Of a stretch of 64,000 nucleotides of DNA, positions 8,800 to 19,900 are shown in pieces (position 1 is the first letter of the stretch; each line of letters begins with the position of its first letter). The stretch spans positions 1 through 64,000 of the forward strand of contig NZ_WKKH01000017.1 in NCBI RefSeq assembly GCF_009674725.1, in the 5' to 3' direction. This stretch comes from Pedobacter petrophilus. Its GTDB lineage: Bacteria; Bacteroidota; Bacteroidia; Sphingobacteriales; Sphingobacteriaceae. The notes below the pieces were generated by a model, which made no database searches, was not told the origin of the DNA, and saw nothing but the letters and a program-made list of their open reading frames with translations. Made by a program: the position numbers and the translations under genes.

Positions 8800-10104
8800 A
8801 TGAAGCTACAGAAAATCATATTTATCCTGTTTTTAAGCGTATTTGCCTATTCGGCTACTGCACAAACCGAAAGTCAGCTCAGAAGGAAAAAAGAAGCTAT
8901 CCAGCGTGAAATTGAACAGCTCCAAAAGAATTTAAATAAAACTGCTAACGGGAAGAAATTAACTTTACAGCAGATTAATGCAATCAATGCGCAGATTCGC
9001 CTCCGTCAGGATAAGATCGGAACCATCAATTCTGAAATAAAAAATCTTGATAATCAAATCTCCCAGAACACAAATACCGTACATACATTACAAGACCAGT
9101 TAGGCGATTTAAAAAAGGAATACGCGGGGATGATCCGTTTTGCACAACGAAACAGAAATGCCTACGAGAAGATGATGTTTATTTTTGCCGCCAGGGATTT
9201 TAACCAGGCTTATAAAAGAATAAAATATCTGCAACAATTTAGTCAATACCGTAAAAAACAAGCTGGTTATATTGAAAATACCCAGCAGGATTTAAACGGA
9301 AAAATCAAGGTGTTGGATAAAACCCTGAGAGAGAAAAGTGATCTGCTAAAAGAACAGGAGCGGGAGCGGGAGCGTTTAGGAAAAGATAAGAATCAGCAGG
9401 CTGTTGCTTTGAATCAATTAACAAAGCAAGAACGCCAGTTTAAACAAGATATCAATTCTAAGAAAAAAGAACAGGCACAAATTAACCGGGCAATTGCTGC
9501 GGCAATTCAAAGAGCTATTGAAGAAGCCAGAAGGAAAGCAGCAGAAGAAGCACGTTTAGCAGCGGCAAAACGCGCAGCTGAAGAAAGAGCTGCTGCAGCG
9601 AGAGCAAAAGCAGAAAATAAACCGGCTCCAACCACCAGCACAGCACCCGCTGTAAGAGCGAAGAGTACATCCGAGTTGTTAACAGCTACACCAGAAGCAG
9701 CAAGACTTTCGGCAGGCTTTGAAAATAATAGAGGGAGGTTGCCATGGCCGGTATCAACCGGAACGATTACAGAACGATTTGGTTTACATAAAGTAGATCA
9801 GGCATCATATACTAATGATGGTGTAGACATCACTACGGCAGATGGCGCTGCAGTAAGGGCTGTATTTGCGGGTAAAGTAGTGATGGTTCAGAACATTATG
9901 GGTAGAACTGCAGTGGTAATTAACCATGGAGAGTACTTTACGGTGTATCAGAATTTAAAAGGGGTGAGCGTAAGTGTAGGTAACTCTGTCGATACCAAGC
10001 AAACCATAGGCGCGGTAGCGAGTACTGGAGATGATGCGATACTTAAGTTCCAGATTAGAAGAGGGCAGGGAGCTTTAAATCCGGAAGCCTGGATTAGTAA
10101 ATAA
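8800..10104 (+). CDS. EnvC-like murein hydrolase activator (degenerate M23 domain)
   Basis: This 434-residue protein has a signal peptide (cleavage after AYSATAQ), a long coiled coil (about 25-250, with KKEAIQREIEQLQKNLNK near the start), an Ala/Glu/Arg-rich linker and a C-terminal LytM/M23 domain (about 310-434). In catalytic M23 peptidases zinc is held by an H(x)nD motif and an HxH motif. Here the first reads NDGVDI with no preceding His at the usual place, and the second reads LKFQIRR where active enzymes have LHFEIR. The domain should therefore not cut peptidoglycan. Like EnvC or NlpD it probably activates an amidase during cell separation. The coiled coil supports recruitment by an FtsEX-type partner, though none is encoded here. 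Confidence 0.87.
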   Translation: MKLQKIIFILFLSVFAYSATAQTESQLRRKKEAIQREIEQLQKNLNKTANGKKLTLQQINAINAQIRLRQDKIGTINSEIKNLDNQISQNTNTVHTLQDQLGDLKKEYAGMIRFAQRNRNAYEKMMFIFAARDFNQAYKRIKYLQQFSQYRKKQAGYIENTQQDLNGKIKVLDKTLREKSDLLKEQERERERLGKDKNQQAVALNQLTKQERQFKQDINSKKKEQAQINRAIAAAIQRAIEEARRKAAEEARLAAAKRAAEERAAAARAKAENKPAPTTSTAPAVRAKSTSELLTATPEAARLSAGFENNRGRLPWPVSTGTITERFGLHKVDQASYTNDGVDITTADGAAVRAVFAGKVVMVQNIMGRTAVVINHGEYFTVYQNLKGVSVSVGNSVDTKQTIGAVASTGDDAILKFQIRRGQGALNPEAWISK

Positions 10105-10121
10105 GAAAGTTTAAAAATGTT

Positions 10122-10129
10122 TATATTTG
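10122..10129 (+). promoter_or_regulatory. -7 promoter element upstream of tatA
   Basis: TATATTTG matches TAnnTTTG and lies 17 nt before the ATG at 10147. No good -33 TTTG is seen at the expected spacing. Confidence 0.4.
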
Positions 10130-10146
10130 TATAAAATAGATTAGTG

Positions 10147-10503
10147 ATGTATCAAGGAACGTTATTAGAGTTTTTAAATATGGGTGGATCTGAGATCGTA
10201 CTCATTTTAGTGGTCGTGCTTTTGTTATTCGGCGGTAAAAAGTTGCCGGAATTAGCAAGAGGATTGGGAAAAGGAATCAGAGAATTTAAAGATGCATCTG
10301 ATGGTGTTAAGCGTGAAATTCATAGAAACATCAATGCGATGGATTTAGATAAAGAAGAAGCAGAAGAGAAAGTTGCAAATAATCAGGCTCATCAACCAGC
10401 TGCAGAAACTGCTCCGGTAGATGAAAAAGTGACAACAACCGACAATCATCCGTCAAGTACTCCTATAGATGAAAAAATTGTAACTGACAGTCAAAAAGTT
10501 TAA
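10147..10503 (+). CDS. tatA: Twin-arginine translocase subunit TatA/B-type (longer copy)
   Basis: This is about 118 residues with one N-terminal membrane segment ([15 protein letters not shown]), the hinge [15 protein letters not shown] and an amphipathic helix ([15 protein letters not shown]), followed by an acidic, Pro/Thr-rich cytoplasmic tail. These are TatA/B features: the subunits form the pore that exports folded proteins. The start is taken at the ATG at 10147. A GTG just before it and an ATG 11 codons downstream (MGGSEIV) are alternatives. A second, short TatA follows after 11 bp. TatC is not in the window. The longer tail might suggest a TatB-like role, but the helix sequence is TatA-like. 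Confidence 0.9.
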   Translation: MYQGTLLEFLNMGGSEIVLILVVVLLLFGGKKLPELARGLGKGIREFKDASDGVKREIHRNINAMDLDKEEAEEKVANNQAHQPAAETAPVDEKVTTTDNHPSSTPIDEKIVTDSQKV

Positions 10504-10514
10504 ACAAAAAAGTT

Positions 10515-10715
10515 ATGTTAAATACAACAATAGCAGCAATGCTTGGAACGCCAGAGATTATCATTATTGCGGTAGTGGTATTGTTATTATTTGGTGGTAA
10601 AAAAATTCCTGAACTAATGCGTGGTTTAGGTAAAGGTGTTAAAGAATTTAAGGATGGTAAGGATGGCGTAGATGGAGAACAAGTTGATCCATCAAACCGT
10701 GATAAAACCGTTTAA
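10515..10715 (+). CDS. tatA: Twin-arginine translocase subunit TatA (short copy)
   Basis: This is a 66-residue TatA with the membrane helix [20 protein letters not shown], the hinge, and the amphipathic helix [16 protein letters not shown]. It is a near copy of the membrane part of the upstream gene without its long tail, and the two probably arose by duplication and diverged. It is co-transcribed with the first tatA and probably with gatA, which starts 18 bp downstream. Confidence 0.93.
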   Translation: MLNTTIAAMLGTPEIIIIAVVVLLLFGGKKIPELMRGLGKGVKEFKDGKDGVDGEQVDPSNRDKTV

Positions 10716-10733
10716 TTGTTATAATTTTAAGTT

Positions 10734-12152
10734 TTGAAGAAATACAGCGCTCTAAAAGAGATCCAGGCACTCATTTCGCAAAAGCAACTTACTTTACCCG
10801 ATTTATTAGCTTATTATTTTAAGCAAATTTCAGATAATGAACACCTCAATGCATTTAATGAGGTGTTTTTTTATTCGGCGGAAGTTCAGGCGAAAGCGGT
10901 ACAGCAGAAGATAGCGCAAGGCACTGCAGGTAAGCTTGCCGGGATGGTAATTGGCATTAAAGATAATATCTGCTATAAAGATCACATCGTTACTGCATCA
11001 TCAAAAATGCTCGATGGCTTTGTGTCGCCCTATTCATCTACTGTTATTCAGCGCTTATTGCAGGAAGATGCCGTAATTATTGGTCGTTTAAATTGTGATG
11101 AATTCGCAATGGGTGGCTCCAATGAAACCTCTTACTTCGGGCCGGCAAAAAATGCTGCAAATCCAGAATTGGTGCCGGGTGGGTCTTCTGGTGGCTCTGC
11201 TGTAGCTGTTCAGGCTGATATGTGTCTTGCTGCCCTGGGTACTGATACCGGTGGGTCAGTTAGGCAGCCAGCAGCATTCTGTGGTCAGATTGGTTTAAAA
11301 CCAACGTACGGACGAATTTCGCGGTATGGCGTTATTGCCTACGCTTCATCATTTGATCAGGTTGGGCCGATCACTTCTTCGGTTGAAGATGCCGCGCTTT
11401 TACTTCAGGTTTTGGCTGGTGCCGACGATAACGATTCTACTGTATCTTCATTAGCTGTTCCGGATTATCCGGCCAGGTTAAACGAAGAGAAAAAACAGCG
11501 GATAGCTGTTTTGAGAGAAACCATCGAAAGTGATGCGCTCGATCCGGAAATTAAAGCTGCTATTTTAAAATCAATAACCAATCTTCAGGAGAAAGGCCAC
11601 ACGGTTGAATATGTGTCTTTTGATCTTTTAGATTACCTCGTTCCGGCGTATTACATTTTAACCACTGCGGAAGCATCCTCAAATTTATCAAGGTATGATG
11701 GTGTACATTACGGATACCGAAACACAGATGCAAAATCACTGACGGAACTTTACAAATTATCCCGGGCAGAAGGTTTTGGTGAAGAGGTGAAAAAGCGTAT
11801 CCTATTGGGGACTTTTGTTTTAAGCGCAGGTTATTATGATGCCTATTATCAAAAAGCACAACAGGTTCGCAGGTTAATCAGAGAAAAAATGGATAACCTG
11901 TTCCGGGATTATGATTTGATTTTATCGCCCGTGGCACCAACAGCCGCTTTTAAAATAGGTGATAACGTTCAGGATGCATTGGTAATGTACCTTGCAGACA
12001 TTTTTACTGTTTTACCATCATTAAGCGGAAATCCGGCAATTGCCTTACCTTTAGGCAATAATATCGCTGGCTTGCCGTTAAGTATTCAATTTACAGCCAA
12101 ACATTTTGAGGAAGACAAGCTCCTGGCTTTTTCTCAGGCATTTTTAAAATAG
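10734..12152 (+). CDS. gatA: Asp-tRNA(Asn)/Glu-tRNA(Gln) amidotransferase subunit A
   Basis: This 472-residue amidase-signature enzyme has the full Ser-cisSer-Lys triad: K76 in GIKDN, S151 in GGSSGGS and the nucleophile S175 in GTDTGGSVRQPA. The spacing is identical to characterised GatA proteins. It releases ammonia from glutamine or asparagine and passes it to GatB, which converts Glu-tRNA(Gln) to Gln-tRNA(Gln). The start is TTG at 10734, giving the usual MKKYSALKEIQ N-terminus. gatB and gatC are not in the window, so the complex is encoded at separate loci. Confidence 0.95.
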   Translation: MKKYSALKEIQALISQKQLTLPDLLAYYFKQISDNEHLNAFNEVFFYSAEVQAKAVQQKIAQGTAGKLAGMVIGIKDNICYKDHIVTASSKMLDGFVSPYSSTVIQRLLQEDAVIIGRLNCDEFAMGGSNETSYFGPAKNAANPELVPGGSSGGSAVAVQADMCLAALGTDTGGSVRQPAAFCGQIGLKPTYGRISRYGVIAYASSFDQVGPITSSVEDAALLLQVLAGADDNDSTVSSLAVPDYPARLNEEKKQRIAVLRETIESDALDPEIKAAILKSITNLQEKGHTVEYVSFDLLDYLVPAYYILTTAEASSNLSRYDGVHYGYRNTDAKSLTELYKLSRAEGFGEEVKKRILLGTFVLSAGYYDAYYQKAQQVRRLIREKMDNLFRDYDLILSPVAPTAAFKIGDNVQDALVMYLADIFTVLPSLSGNPAIALPLGNNIAGLPLSIQFTAKHFEEDKLLAFSQAFLK

Positions 12153-12269
12153 CGTATTTTTTAAAATATGCACAGCGTTTTTTGTGTTTCTCCGGCTAAA
12201 TCGGAGCGGCATTCTGATTAAGATTTCGGTAGGAGAACTGAAAATAGCGCTGGATAAACCAAATTGCCC

Positions 12270-13676
12270 ATGATAAAAAAACTACTTTTTACCAGTATAT
12301 GTACCCTCATAGGATTTGTTTCTGTCTCTTATGCCCAGCAGAAAGTAAATATTGATAGCCTTCCGAAAATACAGGATAACATTTTCATAAACACCGACCC
12401 GGTTTCGGTGCCACTTATCTACGAAAACCCATTATTAATGGGCCAAAATTACATCTATAAGTTACGTTTGGATTCTATTGCCAAAACTGTTCCCCTTCCC
12501 TACAACGAGTATGTTCAGCAGTATATAGACATTTATGCCAAGCGAAAAGATTTATTTGGCAAAATGATGGGTTTATCAAACTACTATTTTCCCATTTTTG
12601 ATAAAGCATTAAAAGAATTTGATATTCCGCAGGAAATTAAATACCTCACCATTGTTGAGTCGCAAATGAATCCCCATGCAATTTCCCGGGTTGGCGCAAC
12701 AGGTATCTGGCAGTTTATGTTTGGTACGGGCAAAGCTTATGGTTTAAAAATGGATAATTTTGTAGATGAACGAAAAGACCCTATTCAGGCCAGTTATGCT
12801 GCAGCACAATATTTTAGAGATGCGTATGAAGAACTGGGTGATTGGTTACTGGCTATTGCTGCATATAACTGTGGCAAGGGTGCAGTGGCCCGTGCAATGA
12901 TTAAGGCAGATTCACGTGATTTCTGGGTAATCAGGCAGTTTCTGCCTAAAGAAACCAGGAATTATGTGCCGGCATTTATTGCTGCGGTATACGTAATGAA
13001 TTATTCTAATAAACACCAGATTTCTCCTCAGGCCTGTAGTTTATTCTTAAAAACAGATACAGTTCAAACGAATAAATTTGTTTCCTTATCCGACCTGGCA
13101 AAAGCGTTAAATGTTGACGAAACAGCCCTTTTTGCACTTAATCCATCATACAAAAAACAAATTGTTAATGGTACTGATGAAGATCCAAAACGGATTGTAA
13201 TGCCGAAGCTTAGGGATATTGATTATGCCGGAATTTATGAAGTGCTGAATAATACGGGATTAGAGACAAGCATGCGGGTGATTCAGGCGAGCACAGATGA
13301 TGCAAGAGATCTGCGAAAAGCAAAGGCTACTAAACATATTGCCAGCAATTCTGTAGTGTTACATAAGGTTGCTGCAGGGCAGTCGCTCACAACAGTTGCC
13401 AATAAATATGGGGTTGAGGTGCAAGATTTAAGGGTATGGAACGGACTGAAGAGCAAAACTATCGTACCCGGTCAAAACCTGAAAATCTTCGCTAAAAATG
13501 TGAGTCGCTTAAAACCACCAGTTTCTTTCCTGAATTACACCGTAAAATCCGGAGATACATTATCCGAAATTGCTGAAAAATTTAATGGCGCCACTGTTCA
13601 AAGTATCAAACGTGATAATAAGTTATCCAGGGCAGGCTTGCACGCAGGGATGATTCTGAAGATTAGCAAAGGATAG
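12270..13676 (+). CDS. mltD: Membrane-bound lytic murein transglycosylase D-like protein with two LysM domains
   Basis: This 468-residue protein starts at the ATG at 12270 (a TTG two codons upstream is less likely). It has a signal peptide (MIKKLLFTSICTLIGFVSVS), an SLT domain (about 105-260) with the catalytic Glu E130 in TIVESQ, and the family motifs GATGIWQFM and IAAYNCGKGAV. Two C-terminal LysM modules bind glycan (about 365-410 and 420-466, the second beginning YTVKSGDTLSEIAEKF). It cleaves peptidoglycan glycan strands to 1,6-anhydromuramyl ends. The order EnvC-like, tatA, gatA, mltD puts two wall-remodelling proteins in one region. Confidence 0.92.
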   Translation: MIKKLLFTSICTLIGFVSVSYAQQKVNIDSLPKIQDNIFINTDPVSVPLIYENPLLMGQNYIYKLRLDSIAKTVPLPYNEYVQQYIDIYAKRKDLFGKMMGLSNYYFPIFDKALKEFDIPQEIKYLTIVESQMNPHAISRVGATGIWQFMFGTGKAYGLKMDNFVDERKDPIQASYAAAQYFRDAYEELGDWLLAIAAYNCGKGAVARAMIKADSRDFWVIRQFLPKETRNYVPAFIAAVYVMNYSNKHQISPQACSLFLKTDTVQTNKFVSLSDLAKALNVDETALFALNPSYKKQIVNGTDEDPKRIVMPKLRDIDYAGIYEVLNNTGLETSMRVIQASTDDARDLRKAKATKHIASNSVVLHKVAAGQSLTTVANKYGVEVQDLRVWNGLKSKTIVPGQNLKIFAKNVSRLKPPVSFLNYTVKSGDTLSEIAEKFNGATVQSIKRDNKLSRAGLHAGMILKISKG

Positions 13677-14017
13677 CCAGCAGAACTTATTGCCTCTTCT
13701 ATATATAAAGAGGTAAAATAGATATTAGTTAAGAGGGATATTTTTTCGACCTGCCGATAAAAAAACATAAATCGCTTTGACCTCCCCGAAGATTGTGACA
13801 TCAATTCTCACCTTTCAGTTTTGTGTTCAGTTGAAATTGAACAAATAATGGCCCTAATATTTGCTTATTTTTAATCACAGCGATCACTGTTTCTCTATGT
13901 AACTGTTTACGAGCGAAGTGCTAATCATCTTGATTTAGCAGGACTTATTTTGCCTGCATAATGTTTTCTGCCTGATAAAAGAATCGTACCTTTGCGCGGT
14001 CACTAATAAGTTACTTA
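13677..14017. other. Intergenic region between mltD and maeB (341 bp)
   Basis: No convincing gene is seen. It contains an imperfect hairpin, TTGCCTCTT/AAGAGGTAA (13690-13716, one G-U pair), 14 bp after mltD, without a T-run. The -7-like element TACCTTTG of maeB lies at 13987-13994. A minus-strand reading frame across the mltD 3' end has no family features and is taken as chance. Confidence 0.5.
13987..13994 (+). promoter_or_regulatory. -7 promoter element of maeB
   Basis: TACCTTTG fits TAnnTTTG and sits 23 nt upstream of the maeB ATG. The -33 region (13964-13970, TTTTCTG) is only a weak match. Confidence 0.5.
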
Positions 14018-16339
14018 ATGAGTAATATCAATAGAAAGCAAGATGCGCTCGATTACCACTCGCAAGGGCGGCCAGGAAAAATACAAGTAGTACCTACAAA
14101 ACCAACGACTTCACAACGTGATTTAACCATGGCTTACTCGCCAGGTGTAGCAGAACCTTGTTTAAAAATAGCAGATAATACTGATGATGTTTACAAATAT
14201 ACCGCGAAAGGGAATCTTGTTGCTGTAATTAGCAACGGAACAGCCGTTTTAGGTTTGGGAAACATTGGTCCTGAGGCCAGCAAGCCGGTGATGGAAGGTA
14301 AAGGTTTATTATTTAAAATCTTTGCAGATATCGACGTATTCGATTTAGAACTGGATACCAAAAACATAGACGATTTTGTGAAAATTGTTAAAGCTTTGGA
14401 ACCAACCTTTGGAGGCGTTAACCTCGAAGATATTAAAGCACCAGAGTGTTTTGAAATAGAAACCCGTTTAAAACAGGAAATGAATATTCCTGTAATGCAC
14501 GATGATCAACACGGCACGGCCATTATTTCTGGCGCAGCATTATTAAATGCCTGCGAAATTCAGAAAAAGAAAATCGATAAGATTAAGGTAGTAGTGAGCG
14601 GGGCAGGTGCAGCAGCAGTTTCCTGTTCAAAAATGTACCTTTCTTTAGGTGTGAAAAAAGAAAATCTGGTGATGTTCGACATTGACGGATTGATTAATAC
14701 AGAACGTACTGATCTTGATGATATGCGGATGTATTTTGCAACCAGCAGAAAAGATATCGGTACCATAGGTGAAGCCATGAAAGGCGCAGATGTTTTTATC
14801 GGCCTATCTGCAGGAAACGTAATCCAGCCAGAAATGTTGGTTGGAATGGCGAAAAATCCGATTGTTTTTGCAATGGCTAATCCCAACCCGGAGATTGCTT
14901 ATGAACTGGCCATCAAAACCCGTAAGGATTTGATTATGGCAACTGGCCGATCTGATTATCCAAATCAGGTGAACAATGTGCTCGGTTTTCCATACATTTT
15001 CCGAGGTGCTTTGGATGTTCGTGCAACAACTATTAATGAGGCCATGAAAATTGCAGCTGTGAAAGCAATTGCAGAATTGGCCAAAAGATCAGTTCCTGAA
15101 GCCGTTAATCTGGCCTATAATGCACGTAACCTGAAATTTGGAAGGGATTATATTATCCCTAAACCGGTAGATTTCAGGTTAATAACAGAGGTTTCCATCG
15201 CGGTAGCTAAAGCTGCTATAGAAAGCGGCGTTGCCCGTAAAGTAATTACCGACTGGGATGCGTATTCTGAGGAGTTAAGAAAGCGTTTAGGTTTGGATGA
15301 TGCCATTATGCGCTCCATTACCACTAAAGCTAAAACTGACCCTAAACGGGTGGTGTTTGCAGAAGCTGATAATTACAAGATTTTAAAAGCTGCTCAAATT
15401 GTTAAAGATGAAAATATCGCGATTCCAATCCTATTAGGAAACAGAGAAAAAATTCAGGCGATTATTGATGAACATGCGCTGGAATTAGATGGCGTTGAGA
15501 TCATTGATCAGATGCAAAATCCGTCTAAAACGAAACAATACGCAGCGGCACTCTATAAAAAAAGACAACGTAAAGGAGTATCCATAAATGACGCAACTAA
15601 GTTGTTGAGAGACCGTAACTATTATGGTGCATCGATGGTTGAGTTTGGTGAAGCAGATGCTATGATTTCTGGTTTAACAAAAAATTATGGCGATACCATT
15701 AAGCCTGCTTTGCAGGTGATTGGTGTGGAGCCAGGCGTGAAACGTGTGGCTGGTATGTACATGATGATGACCAAAAAAGGTCCGGTGTTTTTTGGTGATA
15801 CCACGGTGAACGTAGATCCCACAGCAGAGGAGTTGGTAGACATCACTTTATTGTTGGATAAATCGGTAAAACAATTTAATATCAAACCCCGAATTGCATT
15901 ATTGTCCTATTCCAATTTCGGTTCGAATGATGGTGTAACGCCAAATAAGGTAAGAGAAACGGTTAAAATTCTGCATAAAAATTACCCGGAGGTTATTGTA
16001 GATGGAGAGATGCAGGGAAATTTTGCCATCAATAACGAACTTTTAAAAGATAATTTTCCGTTCAGTACTTTAGCAGATGAGCCTGCAAATACATTGGTTT
16101 TCCCTAATTTAGAATCAGGAAACATTGCTTATAAACTTTTACAAGAGCTCGGAGGAGCGGAAGCTGTGGGGCCGATTTTGTTAGGTTTGAATAAGCCTGT
16201 TCATATTGTTCAGTTAGGAAGTTCGGTGAGAGAGATCGTAAATATGGTTACTATTGCGGTAGTGGATGTTCAGGCAAAAGAAGAAATTGCTGAAACATTA
16301 AAACGAAAAGGTATATTTACAAAAACAACTAAGAAGTAA
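14018..16339 (+). CDS. maeB: NADP-dependent malic enzyme with C-terminal phosphotransacetylase-like domain
   Basis: This 773-residue fusion has an N-terminal malic enzyme part (about 1-420) and a C-terminal phosphate acetyl/butyryltransferase part (about 430-770). The first contains [33 protein letters not shown], the metal-site segment [14 protein letters not shown] and the Rossmann stretch [13 protein letters not shown]. The second contains [15 protein letters not shown]. It oxidatively decarboxylates malate to pyruvate and makes NADPH. In studied fusions the PTA-like domain is not itself active and binds acetyl-CoA as an allosteric inhibitor. ruvA follows after 6 bp and sprA after that, so the three probably share a transcript. 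Confidence 0.95.
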   Translation: MSNINRKQDALDYHSQGRPGKIQVVPTKPTTSQRDLTMAYSPGVAEPCLKIADNTDDVYKYTAKGNLVAVISNGTAVLGLGNIGPEASKPVMEGKGLLFKIFADIDVFDLELDTKNIDDFVKIVKALEPTFGGVNLEDIKAPECFEIETRLKQEMNIPVMHDDQHGTAIISGAALLNACEIQKKKIDKIKVVVSGAGAAAVSCSKMYLSLGVKKENLVMFDIDGLINTERTDLDDMRMYFATSRKDIGTIGEAMKGADVFIGLSAGNVIQPEMLVGMAKNPIVFAMANPNPEIAYELAIKTRKDLIMATGRSDYPNQVNNVLGFPYIFRGALDVRATTINEAMKIAAVKAIAELAKRSVPEAVNLAYNARNLKFGRDYIIPKPVDFRLITEVSIAVAKAAIESGVARKVITDWDAYSEELRKRLGLDDAIMRSITTKAKTDPKRVVFAEADNYKILKAAQIVKDENIAIPILLGNREKIQAIIDEHALELDGVEIIDQMQNPSKTKQYAAALYKKRQRKGVSINDATKLLRDRNYYGASMVEFGEADAMISGLTKNYGDTIKPALQVIGVEPGVKRVAGMYMMMTKKGPVFFGDTTVNVDPTAEELVDITLLLDKSVKQFNIKPRIALLSYSNFGSNDGVTPNKVRETVKILHKNYPEVIVDGEMQGNFAINNELLKDNFPFSTLADEPANTLVFPNLESGNIAYKLLQELGGAEAVGPILLGLNKPVHIVQLGSSVREIVNMVTIAVVDVQAKEEIAETLKRKGIFTKTTKK

Positions 16340-16345
16340 TACTCC

Positions 16346-16930
16346 ATGTACGCCTATATTGATGGTAAATTAACATACAAGAACCCAGCGTTTGTTGTGG
16401 TTGAAGCCGGTGGTATAGGCTATCATATAAACATTTCATTAAATACTTACAGCGCCTTGGGAGACGCAGAAAGGTGTAAACTCTACACCTGGCTGTACGT
16501 AAAAGAAGATGCACATACATTATACGGGTTCGCCGATGAGGGCGAACGCCGTTTATTTCTACATCTGATATCTGTATCTGGAATAGGACCGAATACGGGT
16601 AGAATGATTTTATCATCGATAACACCAGAAGAAATTCAAACGGCAATCGTTAAAGCAGATTTGCCGCTAATCCAACGGATAAAAGGATTGGGTGCTAAAA
16701 CAGCACAACGTCTGGTTCTGGAACTCCAAGACAAGCTAAAAAAAGAGGGAGTAGATTCGTTAATTTCTATGCCTCAGCATAATACCGTTAAGGATGAGGC
16801 GTTATCAGCATTAGTTATGCTCGGATTTGCCAAACAAACTGCCGAAAAAACCATCGACCAAATATTAAAAGTAACAGAAGGAACACTTTCTGTAGAGCAA
16901 CTAATTAAACAAGCTTTAAAAAAATTATAG
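16346..16930 (+). CDS. ruvA: Holliday junction branch migration protein RuvA
   Basis: This 194-residue protein has an OB-fold domain I (MYAYIDGKLTYKNPAFVVVE at the start), tandem helix-hairpin-helix motifs in domain II (VSGIGPNTGRMIL, IKGLGAKTAQRLVLEL) and a small C-terminal domain III that contacts RuvB (about 148-194). RuvA tetramers bind four-way junctions and load the RuvB motor. Coupling of ruvA to sprA is an order I recall from other gliding Bacteroidota. Confidence 0.96.
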   Translation: MYAYIDGKLTYKNPAFVVVEAGGIGYHINISLNTYSALGDAERCKLYTWLYVKEDAHTLYGFADEGERRLFLHLISVSGIGPNTGRMILSSITPEEIQTAIVKADLPLIQRIKGLGAKTAQRLVLELQDKLKKEGVDSLISMPQHNTVKDEALSALVMLGFAKQTAEKTIDQILKVTEGTLSVEQLIKQALKKL

Positions 16931-16942
16931 ACCTTAACGCCC

Positions 16943-19900
16943 TTGAAGAGAATATCTATACTCTTATTTCTCACCCCTCTTTTCTTGATTGCTCCCAAAA
17001 ACGTCTTCTCACAAGTGGTTCAGAGCAAAGCAGATACTTCTTTGTTAAAAAATAACTTCGGTTTAAAGGAAAAACAGCGACTGGGGATCAGTCCTTTACG
17101 CAGTCCGTTTTTCCCAATACCCAATAATGTGAGGCAGGTAGTGGAATATGATGCCAAAAATAAACGGTACATCGTAAAAGAATTAATAGGTGATAAATAT
17201 GTTACGCAAACTCAATATTTAACGATCGATGAGTATTCAAGATTGGTTAATAGTGAAGTAAAGCGTGGCAACTGGCGTAATATTTCAAATGCAGAAGTAG
17301 GCGACTATAGAAATACAGGTATTATTCCAAAAATTCAGGTCAACAGCAAGGCGTTTGAGAAACTTTTTGGTGGAACAACTATCGATATTCAACCGCGGGG
17401 TGAAGCAGAGCTTACTTTTTTAGGGCGCAGAAATAAGAATGAAAACCCTTTATTTAATGAGCGGCAAAGGGTGCAAACCAATTTCGATTTTAACCAGAGA
17501 ATTCAAATGGACCTGGTTGGGAATATTGGTACAAAGCTTAAAATAAAAAGTAATTACAATACAGAGGCACAGTTTGACTTTGAAAACCAGATTAAATTAG
17601 ATTATACTGGTGGTGCTGATGATATTATTAAAAAGATAGAGGCTGGTAACGTAAGTTTACCATTAAATACCAGTTTAATCACAGGTACGCAGGCATTGTT
17701 CGGGATTAAGACCCAGTTGCAGTTCGGAAAACTGAATGTAACCAGTGTTTATACTCAACAGAAATCAGAGTCACGCGAACTTCGGATTACCAATGGTGCG
17801 CAACAAAACGAATTTGCTGTTACTGCAGATAATTATGAAGCCAATAAACATTATTTTCTGGCCCAGTATTTCCGCAATAACTATAACAAGCATTTAGCCA
17901 ATGCACCCATTATTACCTCGCCAATTCAGATCACAAAAATTGAGGTATGGATTACCAATAAGGCTGGAAACACCACAGATTCGAGAGATATCTTGGGTTT
18001 CTTGAATTTGGGTGAGAATCAGCCTTTTAACCCGGGAGCAATCGCCGGTGGCGGATCGGCTCTTCCGGCAGGTACAACTGCAACAGGATTTCCGCAGCAA
18101 TCGAATAATTTATTGAGTAGTTTACCCGCTGATGCCAGGTTTACAAATTCAAATTCGATTATACCATTTTTTCAAGCCAACGGCGGTACTGATCAGTATG
18201 CGAAACTTACCTATGCAAGAAAATTAACCGAACGCGAATTTACTTTCCAACCCCAACTGGGTTATATCTCCCTGAATAATCCACTCAACTCGGATGAAGT
18301 TTTGGCGGTGGCTTATCGTTATACGTATAATGGAGTTGAATATCAGGTGGGTGAATTCTCTACGGATATCTCTTTTGATGCAGTGAATCCAAAAGTGCTT
18401 TTTGCGAAACTATTAAAAAATGAAACGACTAAAATCAATCTCCCAACCTGGGATTTGATGATGAAAAATATTTATTCAATAGGTGGGTATCAAATTAGTC
18501 CGTTGAATTTTAAACTTGATGTTTTTAGAATCGATAATGAGACCGGGGTAGAAAAACCGATCATGACCGAAGGGCAAAATACAGCCAACAAACAATGGAT
18601 TTCTTTAATTGAATTTGACAGGCTGAATCAGCAAAATGAAAAAAAGCCAGATGGGATCTTTGATTTTGTAGCCGCCAACAATGCTTTTGGCTCTTACTTT
18701 TCCAATAGTGCTACAGCGAACAGTAACTTTGGATCCAACTTATCACTTAGTGGATTAGCAGCCTTAATAAACAACGCCAATACCGGATACATTACTATCG
18801 ACCCTGCGAACGGCCGGATTATATTCCCGATTATTGAACCATTTGGTCAGGATTTGGCAAACAAGTTTTTACCCGGTGAACAGGCATTAATCGATAAATA
18901 TACGTTCACAGCGCTTTATGATTCTACGCAAATGATTGCAAAGCAGCTGTTTCAAAATAAAAACAGATACGTAATTAAGGGGCATTATCAATCAGAAATT
19001 TCTTCAGAGTTTAGCTTAAACGCCATTAATGTTCCGGAAGGATCTGTTAAAGTTTTCGCCGGTACCATGCCTTTACAAGAAGGCGTAGATTTTACAGTAG
19101 ATTATCAGGGTGGCAGGGTAAGTATCATCAATCAGGCATTGTTAACATCCGGTCAGCCGATTCGAATTACCACTGAAAATAATGAGCTTTTTGGTTTACA
19201 GCAAAGGTCGTTATTCGGAACGCGATTAGATTATCGGCTGAATAATAAGCTTAATTTGGGTGGTACGTTCATGAACTTAACGGAAAAACCGCTTACCCAG
19301 AAAGTAAACCTTGGCGAGGAACCAATTTCCAATACCATTTGGGGAGCAGATATTAATTATAGTTCATCTTCAAGGTTTTTAACCAAACTGGTAGATAAAC
19401 TCCCGTTTATTTCTACTAAAGCACCGTCTAGTGTTAATTTTTATGGGGAGTTTGCGCAATTGGTTCCGGGACATCCGCGGGCATTAAACTTTGCAGGAAG
19501 TAAAAACGGCGTAAGTTATCTGGATGATTTTGAAGCGTCGAGATCGGTGATTGATCTAAAAAGCGCCATCGCCTGGCAATTGTCAGGAACACCACAAGAT
19601 TTTGCAGAATCGCAATTGTTAAACGATCTTACTTACGGTTACAACCGTGCACGGATTGCGTATTACAATATCGATCCCACCTTTTATAATTCCAATGCCA
19701 CTACTACGCCAACCAATATCAGGAACAACAGAAATGAACTTTCCAATCATTATGTAAGGCAGGTTATTGAACAGGAGGTTTTTCCGTTTAAGGAAACGGC
19801 AACTGGTCAGGCTTTAAATATAACAACGCTGGATGTTGCCTATTACCCAACTGTTCGTGGCCCATACAACTATGCTACCACTGGTTTTTCAGCTGATGGA

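Noticed and set aside
13598..13804. 68-codon minus-strand frame over the mltD 3' end
   Set aside because: No signal, family or neighbouring promoter; half of it overlaps the LysM coding region.
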